NCBI RefSeq assembly: GCF_000422985.1 | Contig: NZ_KE383966.1 | Location: forward strand, 103,829-167,828 | DNA: 64,000 nucleotides | Reading direction: 5' to 3' | DNA from: Erythrobacter cryptus DSM 12079 | GTDB lineage: Bacteria > Pseudomonadota > Alphaproteobacteria > Sphingomonadales > Sphingomonadaceae | Part shown: piece after piece, positions 8,343 to 16,700 of the stretch | Numbering within the stretch: the stretch's first letter is position 1 | Layout of the letters: each line of letters starts with the position of its first letter | Program-made: the position numbers and the translations under genes | The notes under the pieces: generated by a model | Database searches by the model: none | The model's input: only the letters and a program-made list of their open reading frames with translations | What the model was told of the DNA's origin: nothing

Positions 8343-8675
8343 TCAGCCCTTGCGCGCCACCGGGGGATCCTCGCCCAGATCTTCAAACCAGGCCTCGACC
8401 GGGCCATTGAGCTTGATCGTCAGCGGCTGGCCCTTGCGGTCAACCGTCTTGCCCACCTGCACCCTGATCCAGCCTTCCGAGATCGAGTATTCCTCGACAT
8501 CGCGGCGTACCGCGCCCTTGAAGCGCACGCCCACCCCGCGGCGCAGCAGCTCCGCGTTGAAGAAGGGGCTGGCCGGGTTGACGGCGAGGCGATCGGGCGG
8601 GACATCGGCACCTGAAGCGTTGGGCGCGGCCTCGGGCGCGCTGTCGGGCGGGAAAGAGGGGTTCTGGTCGCTCAT
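8343..8675 (-). CDS. DUF3297 family protein
   Basis: A protein of 110 residues. After an acidic, Pro/Ala-rich leader (about 1-25), the region from PPDRLAVNPASPFFNAELLR to VDRKGQPLTIKLNGPVEAWF matches DUF3297, a small cytoplasmic family found widely in proteobacteria with no defined function. It precedes der by 51 bases on the same strand and may share its transcript. Confidence 0.82.
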   Translation of the reverse strand: MSDQNPSFPPDSAPEAAPNASGADVPPDRLAVNPASPFFNAELLRRGVGVRFKGAVRRDVEEYSISEGWIRVQVGKTVDRKGQPLTIKLNGPVEAWFEDLGEDPPVARKG

Positions 8676-8807
8676 CGCCCGCGCCCATAATCGCCCCCTT
8701 GCTCGCCTTCAAGCGTGTTGCGCTTGCTCTTTCGAGCGGAGCGGGATAGAGGCGCTGGCCAATACGCGCGGGGGGCCACGGCTTCCCGCGCGGCTTCGTT
8801 CGGGCAG

Positions 8808-8892
8808 GCGGGCGTGGCGAAATTGGTAGACGCGCCAGATTTAGGTTCTGGTATCGCAAGATGTGGGGGTTCGAGTCCCTTCGCCCGCACCA
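8808..8892 (+). tRNA. tRNA-Leu (anticodon UAG)
   Basis: The acceptor stem GCGGGCG pairs with CGCCCGC, followed by discriminator A and an encoded CCA. The anticodon stem CCAGA/TCTGG encloses loop TTTAGGT with anticodon TAG, reading CUA/CUN leucine codons. The long variable arm and the TPsiC sequence GGTTCGAGTCC fit a class II tRNA-Leu. It lies 63 bases upstream of tig. Confidence 0.97.
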
Positions 8893-8955
8893 AGTTCGCT
8901 CCGGTCCGGCCCGTGCTTACGCCATTCTTTGCAAGAAGGTTCAAGACCAGTTCCC

Positions 8956-10506
8956 ATGCAGACCCAGCAGACCGTCAACGAGGGGCTCAAGCGCGCCTAC
9001 GTGATCACCTTCACCGCTGCCGAGCTGGCGGAGAAAGTCGATGCCGAGATCAAGAAGGTGGCGCCGCAGGTGCGGATGCCCGGTTTCCGCCCCGGCAAGG
9101 TGCCCGCCAACCTGATCCGCAAGATGCACGGGGCGGCGCTGCACGGGCAGGTGGTCAACGATGCCATCCGCGAGGCGGTGGACAGTCTGCTGCGTGACGA
9201 GGGCCTGCGCCCGGCGATGCAGCCCGAGGTGCGGCTCAATCCCGATTATGCCGAGGGCAAGGACGCCGAGATCACCGTCAACCTCGAGGTGCTGCCGCAG
9301 ATCGAGGCGCCGAAAATCGAGGGGCTGAAGCTCGAAAAGCTGGTGGTGCCCGTCACCGATGAACAGGTGGACGAGGCGCTCGCCAGGATCGCCGCGCAGA
9401 ACAAGAGCTACAAGGATGCAGCCAAGACGAAGAAGGCCGCCGCGGGCGATCAGCTGATCATCGATTTCGTCGGCAAGCTCGATGGCGAGCCTTTCGAGGG
9501 CGGCAGCGCCACCGATGCCGCGCTGGTGCTGGGTTCGGGCACCTTCATCCCCGGCTTCGAGGATGCGCTCATCGGGGTCAAGACCGGCGAGGAAAAGACC
9601 ATCACCGTCACTTTCCCGGCCGATTACCAGGCCGCGCACCTTGCCGGCAAGGAAGCCACCTTCGATGTGACGGTCAAGGCGGTCAAGGTCGAGACCGAGA
9701 CCAAGCTGGACGATGATTTTGCCAAGAGCCTCGGGCTCGACAGCCTCGACAAGCTCAAGGAGATCATGCGCGGCCAGCTCGAACAGCAGACCGCCGGGCT
9801 CACCCGCACCCAGATGAAGCGCGCCCTGCTCGATCAGCTCGCCGCGGGCCACAGCTTCGAGGTGCCAGCGAGCATGGTCGAGGCCGAGTTCCAGCAGATC
9901 TGGGCCCAGCTGGAACAGGAAGCGGCCAATGACGCCGATCCCGAGGCCGCGCGCAAGCAGATCGAGGCGGAGAAGGACGAATACCGCGCCATCGCCGAGC
10001 GGCGGGTGCGGCTTGGCCTGCTGCTTTCCGAGATCGGCCAGGCCAACGGGGTCGAGGTGACGGGGCAAGAAATGTCGATGCTGATCCAGCAGGCGGCGAT
10101 GCAATACCGGCCCGAGGACCGCGAGCGCTTCGTGCAATACATCCAGTCCGAGCCGATGGCCGCCGCCCAGCTGCGCGCCCCGCTCTACGAGGACAAGGTG
10201 GTCGATTTCCTCTTTGACAAGGCCGAGATCACCACCCGCGAGGTGACCCTCGAGGAACTCCAGGCCGCGATCGAGGCGGAAGACACCGCCGAGGCTGCCC
10301 CTGCTCCGAAGAAGGATGCGCCCAAGAAGAAGGCTGCGGCGAAGAAGGAAGCAGCGGCCGAGGAAGCCCCCGCGGGTGAGGAAAAGCCGGCCAAGAAGGC
10401 TCCCACCAAGAAGCCCGCTGCCAAGCAGGAAGCCGCCCCGGCTGATGAGGGCGAGGCCAAGCCTGCCAAGAAGGCCCCGGCCAAGAAGGCGGCTGCCAAG
10501 AAGTGA
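8956..10506 (+). CDS. tig: Trigger factor, ribosome-associated chaperone
   Basis: A protein of 516 residues, longer than the usual 430-450. The ribosome-binding loop GFRPGKVP is at residues 43-50. A PPIase (FKBP-like) domain spans about 165-245, then the helical C-terminal chaperone arms. From about residue 449 a tail of some 68 residues follows, made of Lys, Ala and Pro with repeated PAKKAP-type units, resembling histone H1 tails. Trigger factor binds ribosomal protein L23 and shields nascent chains. The start is ATG 8956; an upstream frame runs into the tRNA. It is close to clpP-clpX, a common gene order, with an unrelated amidase on the opposite strand between them. Confidence 0.95.
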   Translation: MQTQQTVNEGLKRAYVITFTAAELAEKVDAEIKKVAPQVRMPGFRPGKVPANLIRKMHGAALHGQVVNDAIREAVDSLLRDEGLRPAMQPEVRLNPDYAEGKDAEITVNLEVLPQIEAPKIEGLKLEKLVVPVTDEQVDEALARIAAQNKSYKDAAKTKKAAAGDQLIIDFVGKLDGEPFEGGSATDAALVLGSGTFIPGFEDALIGVKTGEEKTITVTFPADYQAAHLAGKEATFDVTVKAVKVETETKLDDDFAKSLGLDSLDKLKEIMRGQLEQQTAGLTRTQMKRALLDQLAAGHSFEVPASMVEAEFQQIWAQLEQEAANDADPEAARKQIEAEKDEYRAIAERRVRLGLLLSEIGQANGVEVTGQEMSMLIQQAAMQYRPEDRERFVQYIQSEPMAAAQLRAPLYEDKVVDFLFDKAEITTREVTLEELQAAIEAEDTAEAAPAPKKDAPKKKAAAKKEAAAEEAPAGEEKPAKKAPTKKPAAKQEAAPADEGEAKPAKKAPAKKAAAKK

Positions 10507-10522
10507 TCCGGCGCGGCCGGGG

Positions 10523-12025
10523 CTATTCCCCCGCCGCTTGCCACGGCTTGAACGAGGGCGCGGGCAGGGGGGCTGTCCGCGCCCTTTCGTATGCCGCGCC
10601 CGCTTTCAGCACCGCGTGATCCTGCCACTGCCCGCCGATGATGCTGAGGCCCACCGGCAGGCCCTCGATCGCGCCCATCGGCACGGTGAGATGCGGATAG
10701 CCCGCAATCGCGGCCAGATAGCCCGCGCCGATCCCCCCGGCGTAATTGTCGCCGTTGACAAGGTCGCTCGCCCAGGCCGGGCCGGTGGTGGGAGCGATGA
10801 GAAAGGCGACCTCGTGATCGTTCAGCAGCTTGTCGATCCCGTCCGCGCGGGAGAGGCGCCTCAGGGTGGCAAGGTTCTGTTCGTAAGCCGCGGCATCGGT
10901 GGTATCGAGCGCCTGCACCAACAGTTCCTGCCCGAACCAGCGCAGTTCCGCGTCCTCATGCGCGAGGTTGAAGCCGATCACCTCGGCGAGGCTGCGCGGC
11001 CCGTCCGCGACGGGGCGTGTGGCGAGATATTTGTCCAGCTCCTCGCGCAGTTCATAAAGCAGCACGGGAAGTTCGGCCTCCCACAATGCGCGCGGCGGGG
11101 TGTATTCGACATCGATAAGCACCGCGCCTGCGCGGGCCAGATCGGCCAGAGCCTGCGCGAACAGCGCCGCGATCGCCGGGCGGCTCCCCACCGCGCCGCG
11201 CAGCACCCCGATGCGCACGCCATCGAGCGAGGCGGTGTCCAGCCCTTGGGTGTAATCCTTGACGCGGCGAGCTTCGAGCGTCACCGGATCGGCCTTGTCC
11301 TCTCCCGCAATGGCGGTGAGCAGCAGCGCGGCATCGTGCACCGTGCGGGTCATCGGCCCGGCGGTGTCCTGCGTGCGCGAGATCGGTACCACGTGGGTGC
11401 GGCTGACGATCCCGACGCTGGGCTTGAACCCGACGATGCCGTTGACGCTCGCCGGGCAGGTGATCGAGCCATTGGTCTCGGTGCCGATCGCACCCCAGGC
11501 AAGCCCCGCCGCCACCGCAGCGCCGCTGCCGCTCGAGGAGCCGCAGGGGTTGCGGTCGGTGGCATGGGGGTTCTTCGTCAGCCCGCCAATCGCGCTCCAC
11601 CCGCTGGTGGAATTGTCCGAGCGGATATTGGCCCATTCGGAAAGATTGGTCTTGCCCAGCACCACCCCGCCCGCGGCCCTGAGGTTGGCGACAAGCGGCG
11701 CATCGCGCCCGGTGAGGTTGCCGGCAAGGGCAAGGCTGCCCGCGGTGGTCGGCCATTCGGCGGTCTCGATATTGTCCTTCACCAGCACGGTGCGGCCCTT
11801 GAGGATTCCCTTGTCGGCTTGGGCGCGGGCCTTGGCCGCGGGGGCGGGATCGTGGACGATCACGGCATTGAGGCGCGGCCCGGCATCATCGAGCGCGGCG
11901 ATGCGCTGCGCATGGGCCTGCGCCATGGCGGCGGCATCCTCGGCGCTCTCCTGGGCCAGAGCGGCGAGCGTGAACGAAGCGAGCAACAGGGCAAGCGCGG
12001 GGCCGGCAAGACGGATGGTCATCAT
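10523..12025 (-). CDS. Secreted amidase (amidase-signature family)
   Basis: A protein of 500 residues. The start is placed at ATG 12025, which gives a clean signal peptide (MMTIRLAGPALALLLASFTL, cleavage near LAQ). The amidase-signature Ser-cisSer-Lys triad is present: Lys in VLVKDN, the Gly/Ser-rich segment GSSSGSGAAVAAG, and the nucleophile region ETNGSITCPASVNGIVG. This family hydrolyses amides, and members with a signal peptide include peptide amidases; the substrate here cannot be read from sequence. It is not part of GatCAB, which is encoded elsewhere in this window. It is convergent with tig and divergent from clpP. Confidence 0.88.
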   Translation of the reverse strand: MMTIRLAGPALALLLASFTLAALAQESAEDAAAMAQAHAQRIAALDDAGPRLNAVIVHDPAPAAKARAQADKGILKGRTVLVKDNIETAEWPTTAGSLALAGNLTGRDAPLVANLRAAGGVVLGKTNLSEWANIRSDNSTSGWSAIGGLTKNPHATDRNPCGSSSGSGAAVAAGLAWGAIGTETNGSITCPASVNGIVGFKPSVGIVSRTHVVPISRTQDTAGPMTRTVHDAALLLTAIAGEDKADPVTLEARRVKDYTQGLDTASLDGVRIGVLRGAVGSRPAIAALFAQALADLARAGAVLIDVEYTPPRALWEAELPVLLYELREELDKYLATRPVADGPRSLAEVIGFNLAHEDAELRWFGQELLVQALDTTDAAAYEQNLATLRRLSRADGIDKLLNDHEVAFLIAPTTGPAWASDLVNGDNYAGGIGAGYLAAIAGYPHLTVPMGAIEGLPVGLSIIGGQWQDHAVLKAGAAYERARTAPLPAPSFKPWQAAGE

Positions 12026-12127
12026 GCCGCACGGCTTGGCCACGCATCCCGGCTGCGGCAAGGGGCAATTCATCCCCCCGCGCGCCTGCGCCGGCCCCCG
12101 GCAATTCACAGGGGCATGGTAAACGGC

Positions 12128-12157
12128 CTTGAAATTGCCCCGCGCCTGACGACATAG
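12128..12157 (+). promoter_or_regulatory. Candidate heat-shock (RpoH) promoter of clpP
   Basis: CTTGAAA at 12128-12134 is an exact match to the sigma-32 -35 element. A GACATA-type -10 follows after 16 bases, a poorer match to CCCATNT. The site is about 34 bases before the clpP start. ClpP is heat-shock controlled in many proteobacteria, and rpoH lies in this window. Confidence 0.4.
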
Positions 12158-12190
12158 CCAAGGAAAGTTTCAGGAAGGACACCATCCCCG

Positions 12191-12895
12191 ATGATCGATC
12201 TGTTCGGCAATGTTGGCGAAACCTATGGCGCGCAGGGCAAGTTCACGCGCGATCCGCTCACCGGGGCGCTGGTGCCGGTGGTGGTCGAACAGACCAGCCG
12301 GGGGGAACGCAGCTTCGACATCTTCTCCCGCCTGCTGCGCGAGCGGATCGTGTTCGTCACCGGGCAGATCGAGGACACCATGGCGAGCCTGATCGTCGCC
12401 CAGCTCCTGTTCCTCGAAAGCGAGAACCCGTCGAAGCCGATCAGCATGTATATCAACTCGCCCGGCGGGGTGGTGACCGCGGGCCTCGCCATCTATGACA
12501 CCATGCAATATATCCGCCCGCGGGTGTCGACCGTGTGCATCGGCCAGGCGGCGAGCATGGGCAGCTTCCTCCTCGCCGCGGGCGAGCCGGGGATGCGCAT
12601 CGCCCTTCCCAATTCGCGGATCATGATCCACCAGCCCTCGGGCGGGGCGCGCGGCATGGCCTCGGACATCGAGATCCAGGCGCGCGAGATCCTGCGCATC
12701 CGCAGCCGCATGAACGACCTTTACGTCAGGTTCACCGGCCGCAGCCTCGAGGAGATCGAGAAGGCGATGGACCGTGACACCTTCCTTGAGGCCGAGGAAG
12801 CCAAGGCCTTTGGCCTGGTTGACAAGGTGTTCGAGACCCGGCCCGAGACCGAGGAGAGCGGCGATGACAGCGGCTCTGGCGGTGCGCCCGATTAA
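12191..12895 (+). CDS. clpP: ATP-dependent Clp protease proteolytic subunit
   Basis: A protein of 234 residues, somewhat longer than E. coli ClpP because of a C-terminal acidic and Gly/Ser tail. The catalytic triad is Ser122 (in GQAASMGSF), His147 (in MIHQPSGG) and Asp196 (in DRD), keeping the constant offset to E. coli numbering. Fourteen subunits form the proteolytic barrel that degrades proteins fed by ClpX or ClpA. A GGAAGGA motif precedes the start. clpX lies 197 bases downstream on the same strand, separated by a nested stem-loop and a possible second promoter. Confidence 0.96.
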   Translation: MIDLFGNVGETYGAQGKFTRDPLTGALVPVVVEQTSRGERSFDIFSRLLRERIVFVTGQIEDTMASLIVAQLLFLESENPSKPISMYINSPGGVVTAGLAIYDTMQYIRPRVSTVCIGQAASMGSFLLAAGEPGMRIALPNSRIMIHQPSGGARGMASDIEIQAREILRIRSRMNDLYVRFTGRSLEEIEKAMDRDTFLEAEEAKAFGLVDKVFETRPETEESGDDSGSGGAPD

Positions 12896-12912
12896 GCTGC
12901 GGCGCGCTGCCT

Positions 12913-12972
12913 GGCCCGGGGCGGGACAGGGGCATGTCACCCCTGCCACTTGCGCCACTTGCCGCCCCGGCC
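12913..12972 (+). other. Nested stem-loop between clpP and clpX
   Basis: An outer stem pairs the GGCCCGGGGCGG region (12913-12924) with CCGCCCCGGCC (12962-12972), with one bulged base. Inside it CAGGGG and CCCCTG (12927-12945) form a hairpin. The unpaired part holds a direct repeat, CCACTTG twice. There is no T-run, so it is not a classical terminator; it may limit read-through into clpX or protect the clpP mRNA end. Confidence 0.45.
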
Positions 12973-13007
12973 AGCCATGCTAACCCCACCATTTCATGCA
13001 GCGCGTG

Positions 13008-13035
13008 TTGATTCATCCGGCGCGCACGATACATT
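13008..13035 (+). promoter_or_regulatory. Possible sigma-70 promoter for clpX
   Basis: TTGATT and TACATT, separated by 16 bases, each match four of six consensus positions of the housekeeping promoter. They lie about 58 bases before the clpX start, downstream of the stem-loop that follows clpP. This would allow clpX to be transcribed separately. Confidence 0.3.
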
Positions 13036-13092
13036 TGCACAATCCGCCCGCGGTGTTCCGGCGCCTGCCCATGCGGATTCGAGGACACAGGA

Positions 13093-14358
13093 ATGACCAA
13101 ATTGAGCGGATCGGACAGCAAGAGCACCCTCTATTGCAGCTTCTGCGGCAAGTCGCAGCACGAGGTGCGCAAGCTGATCGCCGGGCCGACGGTGTTCATC
13201 TGCGATGAATGCGTCGAGCTGTGCAACGACATCATCCGCGAGGAGACCAAGGCCGGGATCGCCGGGAAGAAGGACGGCGAGATCCCGACGCCGATGGATA
13301 TCTTCACCACGCTCAACGATTACGTGATCGGGCAGGATCGGGCCAAGCGCGTGCTCTCGGTCGCGGTGCACAATCACTACAAGCGCTTGAAGCACTCCGG
13401 CAAGGCGGGCGATGTGGAACTGGCCAAGTCCAACATCCTGCTCGTCGGCCCCACCGGCAGCGGCAAGACCCTGCTCGCCCAGACGCTGGCGCGCACCTTC
13501 GATGTGCCCTTCACCATGGCCGATGCCACCACGCTGACCGAGGCGGGCTATGTCGGTGAGGATGTGGAGAACATCATTTTGAAGCTGCTCCAGGCTTCCG
13601 ACTACAATGTCGAGAAGGCCCAGCAGGGGATCGTCTATATCGACGAGATCGACAAGATCACCCGCAAGGCTGAAAACCCCTCGATCACCCGCGACGTTTC
13701 GGGCGAAGGGGTGCAGCAGGCGCTCTTGAAGCTCATGGAAGGCACCACCGCTTCCGTTCCGCCGCAGGGTGGGCGCAAGCATCCGCAGCAGGAATTCTTG
13801 CAGGTGGACACCACCAACATCCTGTTCATCTGCGGCGGCGCCTTTGCCGGGCTCGACAAGATCATTGCCGATCGCCTGCAGAAGCGCTCGATCGGCTTTG
13901 GTGCCCATGTCGCCGATCCGGACAAGCGCCGGGTGGGCGAGCTGCTCGAGAAGTGCGAGCCGGAAGACCTGTTGAAGTTCGGCCTCATCCCCGAATTCGT
14001 CGGGCGCCTGCCGGTGATCGCGACGCTGCACGATCTCGACATCCCGGCGCTGGTGACGATCCTCAAGGAGCCCAAGAACGCGCTGGTGAAGCAATATCGC
14101 AAGCTCTTCGAGCTTGAGGATGTGGAACTGACCTTCACCGATGATGCCCTGCAGGCGATCGCCGAGCGTGCGATCAAGCGCAAGACCGGGGCGCGCGGGC
14201 TGCGCTCGATCGTCGAGGGCCTGCTGCTCGACACGATGTTCGACCTGCCCGACATGAAAGGCGTCACCGAAATCGTCATCGACCGCGAAGTGGTGGAGGG
14301 CAAGAAGGACCCGATCCGCGTCCACGGCGGCGAAGCCAAGAAGGAAGCCGCGGCCTGA
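13093..14358 (+). CDS. clpX: ATP-dependent Clp protease ATP-binding subunit ClpX
   Basis: A protein of 421 residues, the usual ClpX length. The N-terminal zinc-binding domain has Cys15, Cys18, Cys37 and Cys40. The AAA+ domain has Walker A GPTGSGKT (about 119-126), Walker [10 protein letters not shown], and sensor motifs including GARGLRSI near the C-terminus. ClpX hexamers unfold tagged substrates and thread them into ClpP; in alphaproteobacteria ClpXP degrades cell-cycle regulators such as CtrA. The ChpT phosphotransferase of that circuit is encoded about 8 kb away. Confidence 0.97.
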   Translation: MTKLSGSDSKSTLYCSFCGKSQHEVRKLIAGPTVFICDECVELCNDIIREETKAGIAGKKDGEIPTPMDIFTTLNDYVIGQDRAKRVLSVAVHNHYKRLKHSGKAGDVELAKSNILLVGPTGSGKTLLAQTLARTFDVPFTMADATTLTEAGYVGEDVENIILKLLQASDYNVEKAQQGIVYIDEIDKITRKAENPSITRDVSGEGVQQALLKLMEGTTASVPPQGGRKHPQQEFLQVDTTNILFICGGAFAGLDKIIADRLQKRSIGFGAHVADPDKRRVGELLEKCEPEDLLKFGLIPEFVGRLPVIATLHDLDIPALVTILKEPKNALVKQYRKLFELEDVELTFTDDALQAIAERAIKRKTGARGLRSIVEGLLLDTMFDLPDMKGVTEIVIDREVVEGKKDPIRVHGGEAKKEAAA

Positions 14359-14460
14359 GGCGCCGCTAGGCCGGCGGCGCGCCTGCGCGCCCACGCCATT
14401 CATCTGCACAGTGGGCTGGCCTGCGCGGTCGGCCTTGCCATGATCTCGGCGCCTCGGCCG

Positions 14461-14490
14461 CGCCCCGTCATGGGGCGGCGGCTTTGCCGC
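14461..14490. repeat. Adjacent hairpins, possible diverged intergenic repeat
   Basis: CGCCCC/GGGGCG (14461-14477) and GCGGC-TTT-GCCGC (14478-14490) are tandem hairpins in the gap after clpX. The second, with its TTT loop, resembles the last hairpin of the repeat at 35307-35389, and the preceding CTCGGCGC is also shared. This may be a distant member of that family. Nothing else was recognised in 14359-14521. Confidence 0.35.
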
Positions 14491-14521
14491 GCGCATTGCG
14501 CCAAGCTGTCCTTGCCACGCG

Positions 14522-14562
14522 AAAAAACCCCGTCCGGCGCTAAGGGAAGGGCCGGACGGGGT
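14522..14562 (-). terminator. Intrinsic terminator of the fasciclin gene
   Basis: A perfect 12-base stem, ACCCCGTCCGGC with GCCGGACGGGGT, around a 12-base loop, followed on the minus strand by six T residues. It lies 70 bases downstream of the fasciclin gene stop. This is the clearest intrinsic terminator in the window. Confidence 0.9.
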
Positions 14563-14632
14563 CGGGAGAGGCGCCGCCCCCGGAGCGTAGGGGTGGGGGA
14601 ACGGGAGCGGCGCAAAGGCGATGGCGCGGCGA

Positions 14633-15196
14633 TCAGGCGGGCAGGAACACCCCGTCGGTGACGTGGATCACCCCGTTCGAGGTCATCACGTCGGCCTGCA
14701 CCACGGCGGTCTTGCCGCCCTTGGCATCAATGATCACCACCTTGCCGCCCTCGAGCATGGCGGTGAGCGTGCCGCCCTGCACCGTGGTGAGGGTGGCCTT
14801 GCCGCCATTGGCGTTGATGAGCTTGACAAGGTCGCCCGCGCTCACCTTGCCGGCCACCGCGTGATAGGTGAGGATCGCGGTCAGCCTCGCCTTGTTCTCG
14901 GGCTTGACCAGCGTCTCGACCGTGCCCGCCGGGAGCTTGGCAAAGGCGGCATCGGTGGGGGCGAAGATGGTGAAGGGGCCGGGGCCGGCGAGCACCTCGA
15001 CAAGGCCAGCCGCCTTGACCGCGGCGACCAGGGTGTTGTGCGCGCCGGTGCCCATGGCGGTCTCGACAATATTGGCCGAGGCTTCGGCGGCAGCGCCGTG
15101 CCCGGGGTGGCCCTGCGCCAGGGCCGGGGCGGCGGCGAGGGGCGCGCCGAGCGCGAGCGTGGCGGCAAGGGCGGTGCGGATCGGGGTGAGCTTCAC
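14633..15196 (-). CDS. Secreted fasciclin (FAS1) domain protein
   Basis: A protein of 187 residues. A signal peptide spans residues 1-28 (cleavage after PALAQ), then a short His/Gly stretch, then one FAS1 domain with the conserved [15 protein letters not shown] and the terminal [20 protein letters not shown]1 proteins are extracytoplasmic adhesion-type proteins. The start is GTG with GGAGA upstream. It lies 167 bases after an RskA-type anti-sigma gene and an ECF sigma gene, as MPT70/MPT83 (FAS1 proteins) do near SigK/RskA in mycobacteria, so control by that sigma factor is likely. A strong terminator follows. Confidence 0.92.
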   Translation of the reverse strand: MKLTPIRTALAATLALGAPLAAAPALAQGHPGHGAAAEASANIVETAMGTGAHNTLVAAVKAAGLVEVLAGPGPFTIFAPTDAAFAKLPAGTVETLVKPENKARLTAILTYHAVAGKVSAGDLVKLINANGGKATLTTVQGGTLTAMLEGGKVVIIDAKGGKTAVVQADVMTSNGVIHVTDGVFLPA

Positions 15197-15363
15197 GATA
15201 AGGTCTCCATGGGCATTGGTTGGCCAGGGGGGCGCCTGAGGGGGTCAGGCGGGCAAGCCCCTCCCGCTTGCCGAAGGAGCTACGCGGCGCGGCGCGCGGG
15301 GGATGCGCGCTTGTTGCAAATGCGGATGAATTGCCGCTCCTGTGCGGCGAGTGGTTGGCGGCC

Positions 15364-16116
15364 TCAAACCCGGCCGAGCGCGCCCCGGGCCACCACCGGC
15401 CCGGCCGCCGCCCCGGCAGGCTTGCCGCCGATCGGCTCGCGGGTCAGCACCAGCCGCGCGCCCTCGCCGATCTGGGCAGCGAGCTCGTCCGGCACGGCCA
15501 TGCTGCGCACCGTCCCCGGCGCGATCACCCCGAGCGAATGCAGCGCGCGGCCATCGGCCCCCACCAGCCAGAGCTGGTGATCGTGCACCCCGTCCGCCGC
15601 CAGACCCAGCGCGGTGACGATCATTCGGCGGCTTTCGGGCACATAGGTGACATCGAGCCTGAGGCCGCCATCGCCCAGCGGGATCGCCGCCACCATCGGT
15701 GCGGGCGGCTCCGCCGGAGCGCGCAGCGGCCCCAGCGCGAGCCATGCCAGCGCCACCACCGCCGCTGCGCTCGCCAGCCCGGCGATCCAGCGCCAGCGCC
15801 GCAGCCGGGCTTGAAGATCGGCGATGCGCGCGCCGAGCTGTTCCGGCTCTGCCGCCGCGGCGCGCTGGGCTGCCACCCGCGCGGCGATCGCCTGCCACAC
15901 GTGTTCGCCCGGCTCGGCCCCGGGGATCGCATCGGCGAGCGGGGCAAACCAGCCATCCCACCATTCCTTGCGCCAGGCAAAGGCGGGGTCGGTGGCATAT
16001 TTGCCGCGCGCGGCGAGCAGTTCCTCGCCCTCGAGCAGGCCGAGCGACCATTCCGCGGCGATCATCGGATCGTCGCGCTCGGGCGCGCCCTGGGCATTGT
16101 CCTCGGGCGTGCTCAT
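15364..16116 (-). CDS. RskA-type anti-sigma factor
   Basis: A protein of 250 residues. The N-terminal cytoplasmic part (about 1-105) contains a sigma-binding-like helix region (AAEWSLGLLEGEE). One membrane segment spans about 111-131 (IAGLASAAAVVALAWLALGP). The periplasmic C-terminal domain (about 135-250), with HDHQLWLVGADG and LVLTREPIGG, matches the anti-sigma-K factor RskA family. It would hold the neighbouring ECF sigma factor inactive until regulated proteolysis frees it. Its start ATG overlaps the sigma gene stop (ATGA), a sign of coupled, stoichiometric synthesis. A small hairpin (15252-15272) follows before the fasciclin gene. Confidence 0.9.
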   Translation of the reverse strand: MSTPEDNAQGAPERDDPMIAAEWSLGLLEGEELLAARGKYATDPAFAWRKEWWDGWFAPLADAIPGAEPGEHVWQAIAARVAAQRAAAAEPEQLGARIADLQARLRRWRWIAGLASAAAVVALAWLALGPLRAPAEPPAPMVAAIPLGDGGLRLDVTYVPESRRMIVTALGLAADGVHDHQLWLVGADGRALHSLGVIAPGTVRSMAVPDELAAQIGEGARLVLTREPIGGKPAGAAAGPVVARGALGRV

Positions 16117-16700
16117 GCCGCCTCGCTCGCTTCGAGACAGGCGCGCAGGCGTTGCAGGCCGCGGCGGATCCAGCTCTTCATCGTTCCCAGCGGCACGCCC
16201 GCGCGCTCGGCCAGCTGGGCATAGGTCAGGCCACCGAAGAAGGCGTCGCGGATGTGCTGGCGGGTGCGCGCGTCGAGCCGCTCGAGGCACTGGTGGATCT
16301 GCGCGGTCTGCTCGGCATCGATCAGCAGCGCGTCGGCCAGCGGGGCCTCATCGGGCAGCGGCAGCGCCTCCTCGATCTCCACCGCCCCGCCGCGCACCTT
16401 GCCGGTGCGCAGCCGATCGATCGCGCGATTGCGGGCAAAGGCCGCCAGCCACGCGATCGGGCTGGCGCGCGCGGGGTCATAGCGGTCAGCCCGCTGCCAG
16501 AGTTGGACATAGACGTCCTGCAAGGCGTCCTCGGCTTCCTTTCGATCGCCCAAGATACGCAAGGTGATGCCGAACAGCTTCACCCGGGTGAGGCGATAGA
16601 CCTCCTCGAGCGCCGCCTCGTCCCCGGCGGCAAGCCGGGCCATCGCCTGGCGCAGCGCGGCGCGGGTATCTTCGGGGCCGGGGCGCGCGCGGGTGGCCAT
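16113..16700 (-). CDS. ECF sigma factor, SigK-like
   Basis: A protein of 195 residues. Region 2 spans about residues 25-100 (DRKEAEDALQDVYVQLWQRA, then SPIAWLAAFARNRAIDRLR), and region 4 about 135-190 (GLTYAQLAERAGVPLGTMKS), the helix-turn-helix that reads the -35 element. With an RskA-type partner directly downstream and a FAS1 target gene beyond, the closest functional analogue is the SigK/RskA system. Its start overlaps the stop of the cation efflux gene (TGATG), so it is part of the mtgA-efflux-sigma-antisigma transcript. Confidence 0.92.
   Translation of the reverse strand: MATRARPGPEDTRAALRQAMARLAAGDEAALEEVYRLTRVKLFGITLRILGDRKEAEDALQDVYVQLWQRADRYDPARASPIAWLAAFARNRAIDRLRTGKVRGGAVEIEEALPLPDEAPLADALLIDAEQTAQIHQCLERLDARTRQHIRDAFFGGLTYAQLAERAGVPLGTMKSWIRRGLQRLRACLEASEAA

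Noticed and set aside
14376..14391. GC-rich inverted repeat after clpX as a terminator
   Set aside because: The loop is only two bases and there is no T-run, so it is probably chance in GC-rich DNA.
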